From assembly GCA_903884815.1 (NCBI GenBank), contig CAISGE010000015.1, positions 86,958 through 121,722 of the forward strand: 34,765 nt of DNA, read 5' to 3'. Under the pieces are notes generated by a model, which was given only the letters and a program-made list of their open reading frames with translations, searched no databases and was not told where the DNA came from. Origin of the DNA: Candidatus Omnitrophota bacterium. Lineage in GTDB: Bacteria > Omnitrophota > Omnitrophia > Omnitrophales > Aquincolibacteriaceae. Numbering within the stretch: position 1 is the first letter of the stretch; each line of letters starts with the position of its first letter. The translations under genes were made by a program, and so were the position numbers. Below, piece by piece: positions 10,401 to 16,288 of this stretch.

Positions 10401-11849
10401 AAAGGTTTTGCCGGGGGATTCGACCAGTACGCGACTGCTATTTTAAGCCGCGATACGATCGAGGAGTTCACCTCGGCCGGGATGACTTTCACGAGGATCA
10501 TCGCGGAGGGGCTCCCCTTTGCGCGCGATATTTTTTTTCAGAGTGGTCCCGCCAAAGTACTCCAGTCGGTCAAGAACGGAAAAACCATCGAGTTTATTTT
10601 CAGAACTTTAGGGGATGGCCGTCTTCAGATCCTCGGAATCCATGAAAAAAATCAAAACATGGAAAGACTCACGCAATGGAATATGGACGCGCAGGGGAAT
10701 ATCACAAGCGTTACCGTGGAGGAGCGAATGCCGGACGGGACAAAGAGGAAAGACACTTTAAGTGTGAACGGGGATCTACAGAAGATCGAATTCAGGGATT
10801 GGGAGAATCAAACCTTTGCCACTTTAACTTATAACCCCCAAGGCGCCATTGAGTTCAACAATTACAACCTGGGCATTGCAGGGCATCTTTCAGCGGGCGG
10901 GAAGTTTCAGTTCAATCTGACGGCGGCACCCGACCTCCAGGATTTTGACAATCTAATCTATGATTTCGACGTTTCCAATCTGGGCGCGCAGAAGCAAGGT
11001 CAGTTTTTCACTTTGTTTACCGGGAACGGCTTTTGGAATGAACATGGCGCCTGGGGCGGTGTCCCCCAGCTCTCGATTGATTTTATTCACAATATTACCG
11101 AAGACCAGGCCCGGAATGGAATACCGGCTTTTGTTTTGTTGGATGAGCACGGCAATATTGCTCATGATACGAACGGAAATGTCCTGACCACCGCGTCGCT
11201 GCCTGTTACGCTCTACTCGGAAACCGGATTGATCGGGAATGCCCTGAGATGGTCCGCGGAGACTTGGTTCGGATGCAACTTCATGAGAGATAAGATCGAG
11301 TCGGATCTCAGAAATTATTTTGATCTAATCGATCTGAACATTCAAAAGTATGGTCTTGATCCCGGTGTCTCGAATATTTATTTCGCCCATTCGGGAAATT
11401 TTCAGCCTCTGATCAAGGCTCTGGAAGATATGGACCCGAAATACCAACAGCGTCTCAAGACTGTGATCGTTTATGAAGGACCGTATGTCGGGGATGGGAT
11501 CATTAATGATCCCTATCTTCAGGCGCTGATCCGGGTTCGCGGGTCGGCCGACGGTCTCTCGGTTCCTTTCCTGGATCATCGAAATTTTGAGATTGCCGAT
11601 CAAAATGGTAATCGCACGCCGCTCCCCAATCAGTACAATATTGAAATTGCAGGAGCTGGACACTGCGATTTTGATGCTCGGACCAATCCGAAAGTGAATC
11701 TTTTTATGCGGGATTTGAGTTTGGTAGCTAATGATCAAGTAAAGCGTGATAGGTTTCTATCGGTGGTAACGCCAGGCATAACCATTGAAAATGGACTTAT
11801 TAAGCTAGATCCAGAGCTTTACGTTTCGCCTAATGGAGACCGACTGTGA
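1422..11849 (+). CDS. Giant YD-repeat (Rhs-like) protein with C39-like and hydrolase-like C-terminal domains
   Basis: This 3475-residue protein starts at ATG 1422 behind GGAGG. Order of parts by approximate residue: 19-40 hydrophobic export or anchor segment; 50-105 Pro/Ser/Thr-rich linker; 107-167 domain with a STNLRTW motif seen in secreted proteins; 170-365 three Ig-like repeats; 420-1280 and 1390-1760 YD-type repeats (motifs such as YDAQGR, YDSQG, YAYDDQKR); 2170-2313 coiled coil with many Gln/Ala/Glu; about 2315 a YYRKILGRDPD motif like DUF4214; 2423-2620 peptidase-C39-like region; 2624-2690 strongly hydrophobic span; 2740-2900 Gly/Ala-rich hydrophobic region; 3160-3475 a probable alpha/beta-hydrolase-like domain with FAHSGN (Ser3324) and GAGHCDF (His3414). 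In the C39-like region His2534 is present (NGNHYVVVTKV), but the expected catalytic Cys position reads HFGHSAF (Phe2429). The build resembles polymorphic-toxin or Rhs proteins with a variable C-terminal effector. Domain names past the YD repeats are motif-based inference. Confidence 0.85.
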   Translation: MKRTAEGSGKVKNAFSFQVEMVAIFMLFIFTWDQIVLADGILPQNLTQSPELPVVDATLASTPPAMTLQEAAPSTTQEFLSQNNSPLSAPTPAPLLSPDPPKILQIPNPMNGWKMKFTSQAGVNYEIQVSTNLRTWETLTVLKASSAETTWTDPSVNPGGMRFYRLGISDVVAPAVVVGSAAKHVTNAPSFTIHYTSDGIAKAKTFQNLTEGANTLTITETNLLGDQTIVNWNVTVDTISPVVKLVSPLSVTTSNYQLIYNVDGEIRTEDLVLVSGANDITRTVRDLAGNETTVVFQVTLTEPFPKIVVTSPNRVTSANYNLVYQVNGAQKKIPYTLHEGANLLSVEETSGSSKTVAHFLVILNALPGPTLPSDSFHLDFDLSGEAATLLSPTFSASGTLESGWLRAGAGDYYRLSNGVLAEEVKADGSRLFYDAQGRIHSKVTSDLDVTSFTYEVNAAGEVVRTIAREGASEIVLGPSGNMVGYHHPNGAEFFFLEGKLARIEQNGVTYQYSISVNPEGFECQIVSPSLPADSNFPQSLLYDPENRMIRMTNPDGTLFYFDPSGGVSRVMDPSGHETTYAPEMDPSGLIHGMTVTRQGLIRRYDSQGALKELTDSSGTVFGIQNSQVVSIRYQDGTFYDQLTYDSAGVLQNAQVHMPDGRTLFFSLQHLIKMALPDQTVIEFQNDKPSFAKMTDGRVYQYFEASGADPQGFSKSQLIEFRNQAGNRVLLTAGLVTGIEEVQGEERIVTTYAYDDQKRISEAVIKRNGVVTGRFVYQYGTGETQVTNQLGSIRYYDSHGKLTTLTMAQGGEYRFSSLIDAQGNSRVLQTLVRIVNPLSGTVDYTEGQPSAIKRPDNIEVADIVLGPGSDFSATVRYPSGATGIIQNGQLTQISETNGTVKLYTGGLLQRVTTSSLLVTTLSYAKDSSGNVVSVTVQDTLGSRTYTAAGVLASATKPDGTQITYDASGVLQRIYTPAKEELLYSNGSLNRINFLATQESLTGIVLDGNNNLAAGTFNASDGSRQIIQSGYLSKIIKPDNTVINFLSNGKASSIVTPAGNTISYSGAGTDPVTRIDRTNGSYAKDITTDAQDALVSAGIHLPDGFNGFVASGGKILSGYALVNGSIKKPGSIISYPFKQFISKVYNYNSTPGIGYSLEGSCGSSCINSGILVDPVVELSTAAYIKLKVTVSSVPFRFELYSLDKKTLIYSQVYTSLPDGDVYFEVPQGLAAFGEFRLVATTASSFSMKVSDLAFYNRSDFAPTDWTNLAVPYTSQKVAPSLLPAIGTVLQKKAGLESDANTFKSAATFNLSAVSEDLFFASSIRNSVSGAILPGSAIVTVLYDDQMNRLGVTHRDVAFNEASDPNGSWQVPVTGWEDVGYAFGPRVLAPADGTALEIGYESDGSVSHVSLQGSIAAHYQNQQVSQVITPDNKVLHYTYGSDVGNAALSGILIDPSEEDASSTEIRYAYGKIREILKKGVVVYHYAYEFGSEGEEIVVIEDVSVKEERRFLRDRLLSVKGLSTGFITSYTYDDSGHICRAQTERSGRVFATYTYTYENSDTVIRDDSGTLRRYGSDGLLQHLETSTGQIYDYSTLSDQEGEDLILQDLVRISTSLKGTADYVQGKPIKIITPGGIQLTNLILNADNSVREAIVQYPAPDNRIAIIQNGQVIHVTSSAAGVQIFQDGFLERYLSANGDLTVITYHKDSSGAVASITVEDKESTRVYSPSGVLLKATLPDMTQIDYVNGAVQRITCPSGDVLNYINGILDSILFSAGQGKVEQVLLNSDGSIRSGAFSKDGVELSIWDGRVIQKNTLDGTVFNYFENGAVSSIVTPAGNAISYSGTGTDTVTRIDRSSGAYAANITTGAQDALVSAEFHLADGFNGFVASGGKIVSGYSLINETIKKPGGLIIYPFSQFLYALPNLDSTPRLAYSIDGRCGGSCTNAGILVDPVAELGTAAYIKLNVNLSSVPFCFELYGADKSTLLFSQVYTGLPSGDVYFEVPQGLPAFGEFRLVATTASAFSMKVSDLAFYSRADFAATDWTNIAVPYVSQKRAPSVPAVIRDKLILRSGLENSAARQFTLTTPTQADSGDGGLICAQIRDIVNARVLDKDTVIASAYRKSDGEILMVANADQTVAHYANGTIDKVTDHSGTLVIDYEYDGANDLTRVFLVQSRDDLAAQNLEAQNEIAKQKEEALMQLAVAKGKAVGNIQQILSDALANIEAQRQSLRDQSEQKVCRKVLFWKSCQTVTVDISGPMAQLDQAERDARDGAAAQLASLDTSIASQKQQMEQDASKALVELEKQRMATYQELVKQELRPVIYHYYRKILGRDPDQVETNARLALVLASERVNCLALANELTASAEHATRLATVNQIKAAVRTFLKDSYLPAGEIARDDMTRSLGLLPADVVHLTEAEVDTVLNWIDSRDLHFGHSAFLSIQQLMRESGKEVSLLEIAQEAILIDILTGIIHPLTTGDLELSLFSLQTVAKIHLSDHPGVQFTAARIDFEELKRELTAGWSEFPGQGKGILTHINGNHYVVVTKVELTQKTDDAGKLVFDGNGNAVMVEMVTYQESNAGPEGEVVRISKEEFLKLWAVTGEQAGVVLTPMTLAPQAHILNSEETKQIRGAFFPIIIGIFLAFIFNAIAAAITIAIAAVVALVTTIITVVASILSMVAQVILQIGQGLIYLAEHFFAGVRFVSEGLLRGLYSGFSFLKEGLASFGKFLTFPGGPQFASGALTPGQIVARQVIGVAVSLGSGKTLDKLGVSPTIANLAGAFITGGVIGLVGGALSLGTTMISSGLQSLAISGVNELALHIGLPPPVSSMLSLISGTLAGTLTNPSQLPEAFRNLMPMIGQELVMTGVAGLGNFLGIDPRIAKLIGLPIATAVGGITRDLFSRSGAVSSLWRSIQDTFWRREVVGGLVSLGAEFVVDKLGLDRSIFTAFSSRIVAGIMGDFLTQGARLSLVDSIIKSIDNSIYHALDPKNLPALVQAIREKGFAGGFDQYATAILSRDTIEEFTSAGMTFTRIIAEGLPFARDIFFQSGPAKVLQSVKNGKTIEFIFRTLGDGRLQILGIHEKNQNMERLTQWNMDAQGNITSVTVEERMPDGTKRKDTLSVNGDLQKIEFRDWENQTFATLTYNPQGAIEFNNYNLGIAGHLSAGGKFQFNLTAAPDLQDFDNLIYDFDVSNLGAQKQGQFFTLFTGNGFWNEHGAWGGVPQLSIDFIHNITEDQARNGIPAFVLLDEHGNIAHDTNGNVLTTASLPVTLYSETGLIGNALRWSAETWFGCNFMRDKIESDLRNYFDLIDLNIQKYGLDPGVSNIYFAHSGNFQPLIKALEDMDPKYQQRLKTVIVYEGPYVGDGIINDPYLQALIRVRGSADGLSVPFLDHRNFEIADQNGNRTPLPNQYNIEIAGAGHCDFDARTNPKVNLFMRDLSLVANDQVKRDRFLSVVTPGITIENGLIKLDPELYVSPNGDRL
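3736..5268 (+). repeat. Internal duplication in the giant gene, copy A
   Basis: This segment and 6048-7598 encode recognisably the same module of about 510 residues (YD-repeats followed by a beta-rich domain ending in DWTNLAVPY). The register between copies is about 2.3 kb, with small indels. Some parts are nearly identical in DNA, for example the 28 bases or so around 4733 and 7066 encoding NGFVASGGKI; others have diverged to about half identity in protein. It is an old tandem-type duplication with patches kept similar. Confidence 0.8.
6048..7598 (+). repeat. Internal duplication in the giant gene, copy B
   Basis: Partner of the segment at 3736-5268. Shared landmarks in order are: GRxF followed by YxY; L-x-DLVRI or LVRI; a D-Y-x-(E/Q)-G-(Q/K)-P motif; SSIVTPAGN-(T/A)-ISYSG; VTRIDR; DAL-V-SA; DGFNGFVASGGKI; GDVYFEVPQGL; EFRLVATTAS; MKVSDLAFY. 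Copy B continues into the coiled-coil segment of the protein. Confidence 0.8.
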
Positions 11850-12706
11850 ACAGAAAACTCATTGCAGCACTCAGTGGGGCATGTCTTATAGCTCAATTTT
11901 TTCTCCTAGATTCTTGTCTAATTGCAAAGGAGGAATCTCTTCCCTCGAAGATGTCACAAGAAGAATATGCGACAGCGCTGCGCGTGCAAGACAAAATTCA
12001 TGGGCTTATTCGCCAAGCGTCTTCTTCCGAGGAGAAGGGAGACTATCAAAGTGCTTTAGAATATTATTTAAGAGCGTATGAAATAAATAAATGCGGTGGA
12101 TTAATCGCCGTCTGTCGGGGGGGCTTGGCTGACAATTATGAGGCGCTTGGAAAATACAATGAGGCGCTAGATAATGTGCGCTGGTTTCTTGCCAAATTGA
12201 AACCAACGAATAATCCTACTCTTGATAGAACGTATTTCCAAATGAAGGCGGCAGAGGTGCATCTTCTTAAAAAAATTGAGGAACAAAAGAAAACAAGCGA
12301 AAGCGTGGCGAAGACGTATCCGCAGGTTATGAGCGCGGACCATGAACGGCAGAAGCGGTTCCTTGAATCCATGCAGACCAAAGGGGTGGCGACGTCTTTC
12401 AAGGAGGCAGCGCTTTTGGAATTGGATGACAAATTCGCTGAAGCTCGCGCGGTTTACGAGAAACTTCTGCCCCAAAAAGAAACGATCACCCAGGAAATGG
12501 GCCTCGCGAATTGGGTGATGCTCTACCCGGCGATCCAGAGGACTTCGGAATTGACGGGCGATGAAGCGCGCGAGAAAGAAGCGCTCGTTTGGATCCGGAA
12601 TAACATGACCGGGGCGAACGGTCCGTATCATGAGTATCTCAGCAATCTTTTCCCCGCTGTTCAGGATCACCTCAAGGAGCGCCTCAAGAAGTTCAACTTG
12701 GATTAA
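11846..12706 (+). CDS. Exported TPR-type protein coupled to the giant YD-repeat gene
   Basis: The GTG start (11846-11848) overlaps the stop of the giant gene by four bases (GTGA), implying translational coupling. The 286-residue product begins with a signal sequence; a Cys in LLDSC near residue 24 could be a lipid-attachment site, although Asp at that position is atypical. Residues 60-130 contain TPR-like helices (EEKGDYQSALEYYLRAYEIN and LADNYEALGKYNEALDNV), followed by a longer helical C-terminal part. The first half, up to about 12330, uses AT-richer codons than the second half, matching a composition shift that begins in the last part of the giant gene near 11700. Position and coupling suggest a partner of the giant protein (chaperone, docking factor or immunity-like); that role is inference. 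A strong terminator follows. Confidence 0.75.
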   Translation: MNRKLIAALSGACLIAQFFLLDSCLIAKEESLPSKMSQEEYATALRVQDKIHGLIRQASSSEEKGDYQSALEYYLRAYEINKCGGLIAVCRGGLADNYEALGKYNEALDNVRWFLAKLKPTNNPTLDRTYFQMKAAEVHLLKKIEEQKKTSESVAKTYPQVMSADHERQKRFLESMQTKGVATSFKEAALLELDDKFAEARAVYEKLLPQKETITQEMGLANWVMLYPAIQRTSELTGDEAREKEALVWIRNNMTGANGPYHEYLSNLFPAVQDHLKERLKKFNLD

Positions 12707-12730
12707 CGGCTGACCGGCAGGAGTTTTTCG

Positions 12731-12763
12731 GGAGTGTCCCCTGAGTGGGGAGACTCCTTTTTT
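12731..12763 (+). terminator. Rho-independent terminator after the TPR gene
   Basis: A GGAGTGTCCCC arm and a GGGGAGACTCC arm pair with a single mismatch around a short TGAGT loop, and six T follow directly (12758-12763). It lies 24 bases after the stop of the TPR gene and separates that unit from the toxin-antitoxin pair. Confidence 0.85.
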
Positions 12764-12765
12764 AA

Positions 12766-12795
12766 TGTACCAATATACATATAAAAATATGTACA
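12766..12795 (+). promoter_or_regulatory. Imperfect palindrome upstream of brnT, candidate autoregulatory operator
   Basis: TATACATA (12774-12781) and TATGTACA (12788-12795) form an inverted repeat with one mismatch around TAAAAA. A third TGTAC half-site starts at 12766. The site lies 24-54 bases upstream of the brnT start, where a promoter is expected. In the BrnT/BrnA family the BrnA antitoxin, or the complex, represses its own promoter, so this is the natural operator candidate. Its assignment is inference from position and symmetry. Confidence 0.45.
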
Positions 12796-12819
12796 AAATT
12801 CCGTACGCGAGGTATGCTT

Positions 12820-13110
12820 ATGTTTGACGGGGAGTCGCGCCGTTTCATCTGGGATGAGGAAAAAGAACGGCTCAATATTCTGAAACACGGCGTCAGCTTT
12901 CATGAGGCGATGCGGATTTTCGAAGATGCCAAGATAATCATTTTTATAGACGAGGCGCACAGTACCGGTGAAGATCGATTTTTTGCCGTTGGGAAGGCCG
13001 GTGAAAGGATCCTGACGGTGCGATTCACTTATCGGGATAAAAAGATCAGGATTTTTGGCGCCGGCGAATGGAGAAAAGGAAGGAAGCGTTATGAAGAAGA
13101 ACAAAAATAA
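12820..13110 (+). CDS. brnT: BrnT-family ribonuclease toxin
   Basis: The 96-residue product matches the BrnT family: an early FIWDEEKERLNILKHGVSF motif (family form: F-x-W-D-x-x-K-x-x-x-N-x-x-K-H-G-[IV]-S-F), then EA, a central DEAHS-x-GEDRFFAVG segment, and RILTVRFTYRDKKIRIFGA, which corresponds to the I-R-I-[IF]-S-A-R core. BrnT toxins are RelE-fold ribonucleases that stop translation. An in-frame ATG at 12814 was rejected because GAGG (12809-12812) sits one base from it but seven bases from 12820. The gene overlaps brnA by 20 bases, the usual toxin-first arrangement of this system. Confidence 0.9.
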   Translation: MFDGESRRFIWDEEKERLNILKHGVSFHEAMRIFEDAKIIIFIDEAHSTGEDRFFAVGKAGERILTVRFTYRDKKIRIFGAGEWRKGRKRYEEEQK

Positions 13111-13387
13111 GGTTCGCGAGAAGGATCCTTATGACGGTTATAAAGACGATGATCCTTCGGATCCGGATTTTCCCGTCGGTAAAATGACAAGGATCCCTAA
13201 TTTTCTGCCGCCGCCCGAGGAGCTTTTCCCGCCCAAAAGTGATACGGTCAAGGTGACGATCGTTCTCAAAAAAGCGAGTGTGGATTTTTTTAGGGAGGCG
13301 GCCCGGAAGCATCACGCGAAATACCAGCGCATGATCCGGCGTGTCCTCGACGGCTACGTCGCCCGCTATCGCAGCTCCGGAAACTAG
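13091..13387 (+). CDS. brnA: BrnA-family antitoxin
   Basis: The 98-residue product has a charged, Pro/Asp-rich N-terminal half (toxin-wrapping region in this family) and a C-terminal ribbon-helix-helix-like half: VKVTIVLKKASVDFFREA, then YQRMIRRVLDGYVARYR. BrnA binds BrnT and represses the shared promoter through its DNA-binding domain. In many BrnA proteins the RHH domain is C-terminal, as here. The start at 13091 was chosen over an upstream in-frame ATG (13055) because it has a GGAAGGA-type ribosome binding site about six bases away and avoids a long overlap with brnT. Confidence 0.85.
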   Translation: MKKNKNKVREKDPYDGYKDDDPSDPDFPVGKMTRIPNFLPPPEELFPPKSDTVKVTIVLKKASVDFFREAARKHHAKYQRMIRRVLDGYVARYRSSGN

Positions 13388-13410
13388 AGGGACGGGTGCG
13401 GGTTTTGTGT

Positions 13411-13438
13411 TTGTGATTTTTATCAGGGATGTTATAGT
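13411..13438 (+). promoter_or_regulatory. Sigma70-type promoter for the lipoprotein genes
   Basis: TTGTGA (13411-13416) and TATAGT (13433-13438) are separated by 16 bases, and TATAGT matches the consensus at five of six positions. It lies about 40 bases ahead of the lipoprotein start at 13477 and after the brnA stop, so it probably begins a transcript running into the lipoprotein and cyd genes. Confidence 0.5.
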
Positions 13439-13476
13439 CTCGGCATTCATAAAAAGTTCATCCTGAGGAGGATAAA

Positions 13477-13878
13477 ATGAAAAAAATACTGGCTTTGCTC
13501 TTAGTGGTGGCTTTATCCGGTTGTTCTTCTGCAAGCACCCTCCGCAACGATGTTGCGGACAACGGCAAGAACAGTTTGACGGTCGGCAAGGTCCAGCGGG
13601 ACATCAGGTTGGGGATGACGAATGCGCAGGTGGCGGAGATCCTCGGATCGCCCAATGTCGTTACGACGGACGAGAACCGCTGTGAGGTCTGGGTCTATGA
13701 CAAGGTCGCGTCGGAAGTGACCGCCTCCCAGAGCGGCGGGTATTGGACCCTGATCCTCTTCGGCTCGGGGCGAGATTCCGCGGCTGCGTCCACGACCCAA
13801 CGGACGCTCACGATCGTCATCAAGTTCGACAAGGAAAGCAAGGTCCGGGATTTTGCTTACAATAGCTCAAAATTTTAA
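13477..13878 (+). CDS. Lipoprotein with a SmpA/BamE-like domain
   Basis: The 133-residue product has a short lipoprotein signal with lipobox LSGC (Cys16) and a strong GGAGG ribosome binding site. The mature part contains the BamE/SmpA-type pattern: a GMTNAQVAEILGSPNVV motif, then EVWVYDK and, after a Gly/Ser-rich loop, LTIVIKFDKESKVRDFAY, which match helix, beta-hairpin and last strand of the fold. BamE itself is part of the outer-membrane protein assembly complex, but many small lipoproteins share the fold without that role. The neighbours are two other lipoproteins and cytochrome bd genes, so a specific BamE function is not indicated. Confidence 0.8.
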   Translation: MKKILALLLVVALSGCSSASTLRNDVADNGKNSLTVGKVQRDIRLGMTNAQVAEILGSPNVVTTDENRCEVWVYDKVASEVTASQSGGYWTLILFGSGRDSAAASTTQRTLTIVIKFDKESKVRDFAYNSSKF

Positions 13879-13895
13879 GTTCCTAACAGTCTAAG

Positions 13896-14456
13896 ATGAT
13901 GCGCCCAAAAGCTCTCTTTAAAAATCTGACTCCCGTAGCGCTTTGTTTCTGTCTGGCGGGTTGCGCGTCCATGCCCGATAACCTTCTGGTCATGCCAGCC
14001 AATTATCTTTCCGCGCGTGAACAGCAGATGAGGAAATACAGCACCACCGATGAGAAGAAGGTGATCCAGGCGTCCGCAGGGGCACTCCAGGATCTCGGAT
14101 TTACGATCGATAAGAGCGAAATGGATCTCGGGATGGTCGTTTCCTCTAAGAATAGCACCGCGGTTAGTGCCGGGCAGGTGACGGCGGCACTTACAGCCGA
14201 TGCGGCCTGTGTGGTGTTCGGATGCTACACGAACCTCTACGGAAAGACCGACAAAACCCAGAAGATCGAAGCCTCTGTCATGGTCAATTCTGCGCTTGCC
14301 AAGGATTCGACGGTTGTGCGGGTCAAGTTCCAAACGGTGGTCTGGAATGTGCAGGGGCAGGTTTCCCGGTTCGAGACCATTAAGGATCCCAAGATCTATC
14401 AGGATTTTTTTGAAAGGGTTTCCAAATCGATCTTTTTGGAGGAACAAAAAATATGA
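13896..14456 (+). CDS. Putative lipoprotein, paralogous to the next gene
   Basis: The 186-residue product begins with a signal peptide ending in lipobox LAGC (about residue 23). The ATG at 13896 is followed directly by a second ATG, and the ribosome binding site is weak for either. The mature protein contains DEKKVIQASAGALQDLGFTI, then DLGMVVSSKNS, and ends with KIYQDFFERVSKSIFLEEQ. These landmarks recur in the next protein, so the two are tandem paralogues. A central Ala-rich segment with two Cys (AACVVFGCY) is absent from the shorter paralogue. No characterised family is recognised; a periplasmic role anchored to a membrane is likely. Confidence 0.75.
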   Translation: MMRPKALFKNLTPVALCFCLAGCASMPDNLLVMPANYLSAREQQMRKYSTTDEKKVIQASAGALQDLGFTIDKSEMDLGMVVSSKNSTAVSAGQVTAALTADAACVVFGCYTNLYGKTDKTQKIEASVMVNSALAKDSTVVRVKFQTVVWNVQGQVSRFETIKDPKIYQDFFERVSKSIFLEEQKI

Positions 14457-14890
14457 AGCTGCGGCGGGGTTCTTGTCTTTCGATCCTTCTGATCACGGCG
14501 TGCACTTTCCTGGGCGGGGGGTGCGCCACAAATCAGCAGCAGATCCTCGCGACGAATCAAAGCCAGGTGGCGTTGCGCAATATCCAGAGCCGGGCGTTTG
14601 ATACCACGGATAAAAAGTTGATGCTCCGAAGCGTGATCAATACGATGCAGGACCTTGATTTTCTGATCCAGGATTCGAGTCTGGACCTTGGCACCGTGAC
14701 GGGGCAGAAATACAGCGGGATGGTTATCGTAAAAATGTCCGTGATGGTCAGAGAGCGGAACGCGAAACAGCTCTTGGTACGCGCTAATGCGGAGTACGGC
14801 GTTAAAGCGGTGGAAGATCCCAAGCCCTATCAGGATTTTTTCGCAGCGCTTGAGAAATCCATTTTTCTCACGGCACAGCAGGTGGATTAA
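14453..14890 (+). CDS. Putative lipoprotein, shorter paralogue
   Basis: The start overlaps the previous stop by four bases (ATGA), so the two are translated together. Lipobox GGGC is near residue 24. The 145-residue protein repeats the paralogue's landmarks: DKKLMLRSVINTMQDLDFLI, DSSLDLGTVTGQK and, at the end, PYQDFFAALEKSIFLTAQQ. It lacks about 40 residues of the middle of its neighbour. Function unknown. Its stop lies 38 bases before cydA. Confidence 0.75.
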   Translation: MKLRRGSCLSILLITACTFLGGGCATNQQQILATNQSQVALRNIQSRAFDTTDKKLMLRSVINTMQDLDFLIQDSSLDLGTVTGQKYSGMVIVKMSVMVRERNAKQLLVRANAEYGVKAVEDPKPYQDFFAALEKSIFLTAQQVD

Positions 14891-14928
14891 CCGCGTCAGG
14901 CAAACACTTTTCCCTGGAGATTCCCAGA

Positions 14929-16269
14929 ATGGATGTCGTGCTGCTTTCCCGGATCCAGTTCGCGCTGACGATCGCGTTCCATTACATTTTCCCTCCGATC
15001 AGTATCGGCCTCGGCGTGATCCTAGTTGTGATGGAAGGCCTTTTCCTCAAGACGAAAAACCCCCTTTATGAACGCATGGCTCATTTTTGGGTCAAGGTGT
15101 TCGGCCTGGTCTTCGCGATCGGTGTTGCTTCCGGCATTGTGATGGAATTCCAGTTCGGGACCAACTGGTCGTACTATTCCCGCTACGTCGGGGATGTGTT
15201 CGGCAGTGCCTTGGCCGCCGAAGGTGTTTTTGCGTTTTTCCTCGAATCGGGTTTTCTCGCGATACTTCTCTTCGGCTGGAACAAGGTCGGTCCCAAAATG
15301 CACTTTTTTTCCACCCTCATGGTCTCTCTTGGCGCCATGTTCAGCGCCATCTGGATCGTGGTCGCGAACTCCTGGATGCAAACCCCTGCCGGTTACCATA
15401 TCGTGGGGGAAGGCCTCCGGCAGCGCGCCGAGATCACGGATTTTCTGGCTCTCGTTTTCAACCCTTCCTCGATGGATCGCCTGCTCCATGTGCTTCTCGC
15501 CGCCTGGCAAACCGGCGCGTGGCTTGCGATTAGCGTCGGTGCTTTTTATCTTCTAAAAAAACGGCATGAGGATTTCGCGAAGGCCTCGATCAAGATCGGG
15601 CTCGTGGTCGCGTTGCTTTCTTCGGTGCTTCAGCTTTTTTCCGGACATTCAAGCGCCATTATTGTGAGCAAGTACCAGCCCGTCAAACTCGCGGCGATGG
15701 AAGGCGTCTACGAAGCGAGCGCCCCCGCCGGGATGTGGCTTTTCGGATATGTGGATGAGAAGAATGAAAAAGTTCTCGGCCTCGGAATGCCGCGTCTCTT
15801 GAGTCTCATGGTGCATTTTAATTCCTCGACACCGGTCCAGGGTCTCCGGAGTGTTGCGGTCAAGGACCGTCCGCCCGTTCAGGCGACTTTTCAGGCTTAT
15901 CACTTGATGGTGATGATCGGGATGGGGCTGATCGGCTTGAGCATGCTCGGCTGTTTTTTATGGTGGCGCGGGAAGCTTTTTGAAACGGCCTGGGTCCTGA
16001 AGCTTTTTGTGATCGCGGTGATCGGGCCCCAATTTGCCAATCAATTCGGATGGATGACGGCGGAGATCGGCCGGCAGCCCTGGATCGTCTACGGACTGCT
16101 GCGCACAGAACAGGGCGTCTCACGCGTCGTGAGCGCCGGGAATGTCCTGGCCTCGATCATTCTTTTCTCCTGCGTTTACGCGCTGCTCCTTTTCCTTTTT
16201 CTATTTCTCCTGAACCAGAAGATCAAGGCGGGACCGGTCGAAGAGGCCGGGCCTTCGCAAACGGCCTAA
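14929..16269 (+). CDS. cydA: Cytochrome bd-type quinol oxidase subunit I, short Q-loop form
   Basis: This 446-residue integral membrane protein oxidises quinol and reduces oxygen to water at hemes b558, b595 and d in the inner membrane. Visible ligands are His18 (FHYIFPP), His187 (RLLHVLL, matching His186 of E. coli) and Met329 (MVMIGMG, matching Met393). The GRQPW motif and the N-terminal quinol-oxidase signature are present. The spacing between His187 and Met329 is about 65 residues shorter than in E. coli, so the extended Q-loop is missing, as in the short-loop group that includes cyanide-insensitive oxidases. cydB follows after 19 bases. No cydX-like small subunit was found next to it. 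Confidence 0.97.
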   Translation: MDVVLLSRIQFALTIAFHYIFPPISIGLGVILVVMEGLFLKTKNPLYERMAHFWVKVFGLVFAIGVASGIVMEFQFGTNWSYYSRYVGDVFGSALAAEGVFAFFLESGFLAILLFGWNKVGPKMHFFSTLMVSLGAMFSAIWIVVANSWMQTPAGYHIVGEGLRQRAEITDFLALVFNPSSMDRLLHVLLAAWQTGAWLAISVGAFYLLKKRHEDFAKASIKIGLVVALLSSVLQLFSGHSSAIIVSKYQPVKLAAMEGVYEASAPAGMWLFGYVDEKNEKVLGLGMPRLLSLMVHFNSSTPVQGLRSVAVKDRPPVQATFQAYHLMVMIGMGLIGLSMLGCFLWWRGKLFETAWVLKLFVIAVIGPQFANQFGWMTAEIGRQPWIVYGLLRTEQGVSRVVSAGNVLASIILFSCVYALLLFLFLFLLNQKIKAGPVEEAGPSQTA

Positions 16270-16288
16270 CGGACGGAGTTTTGAACGT

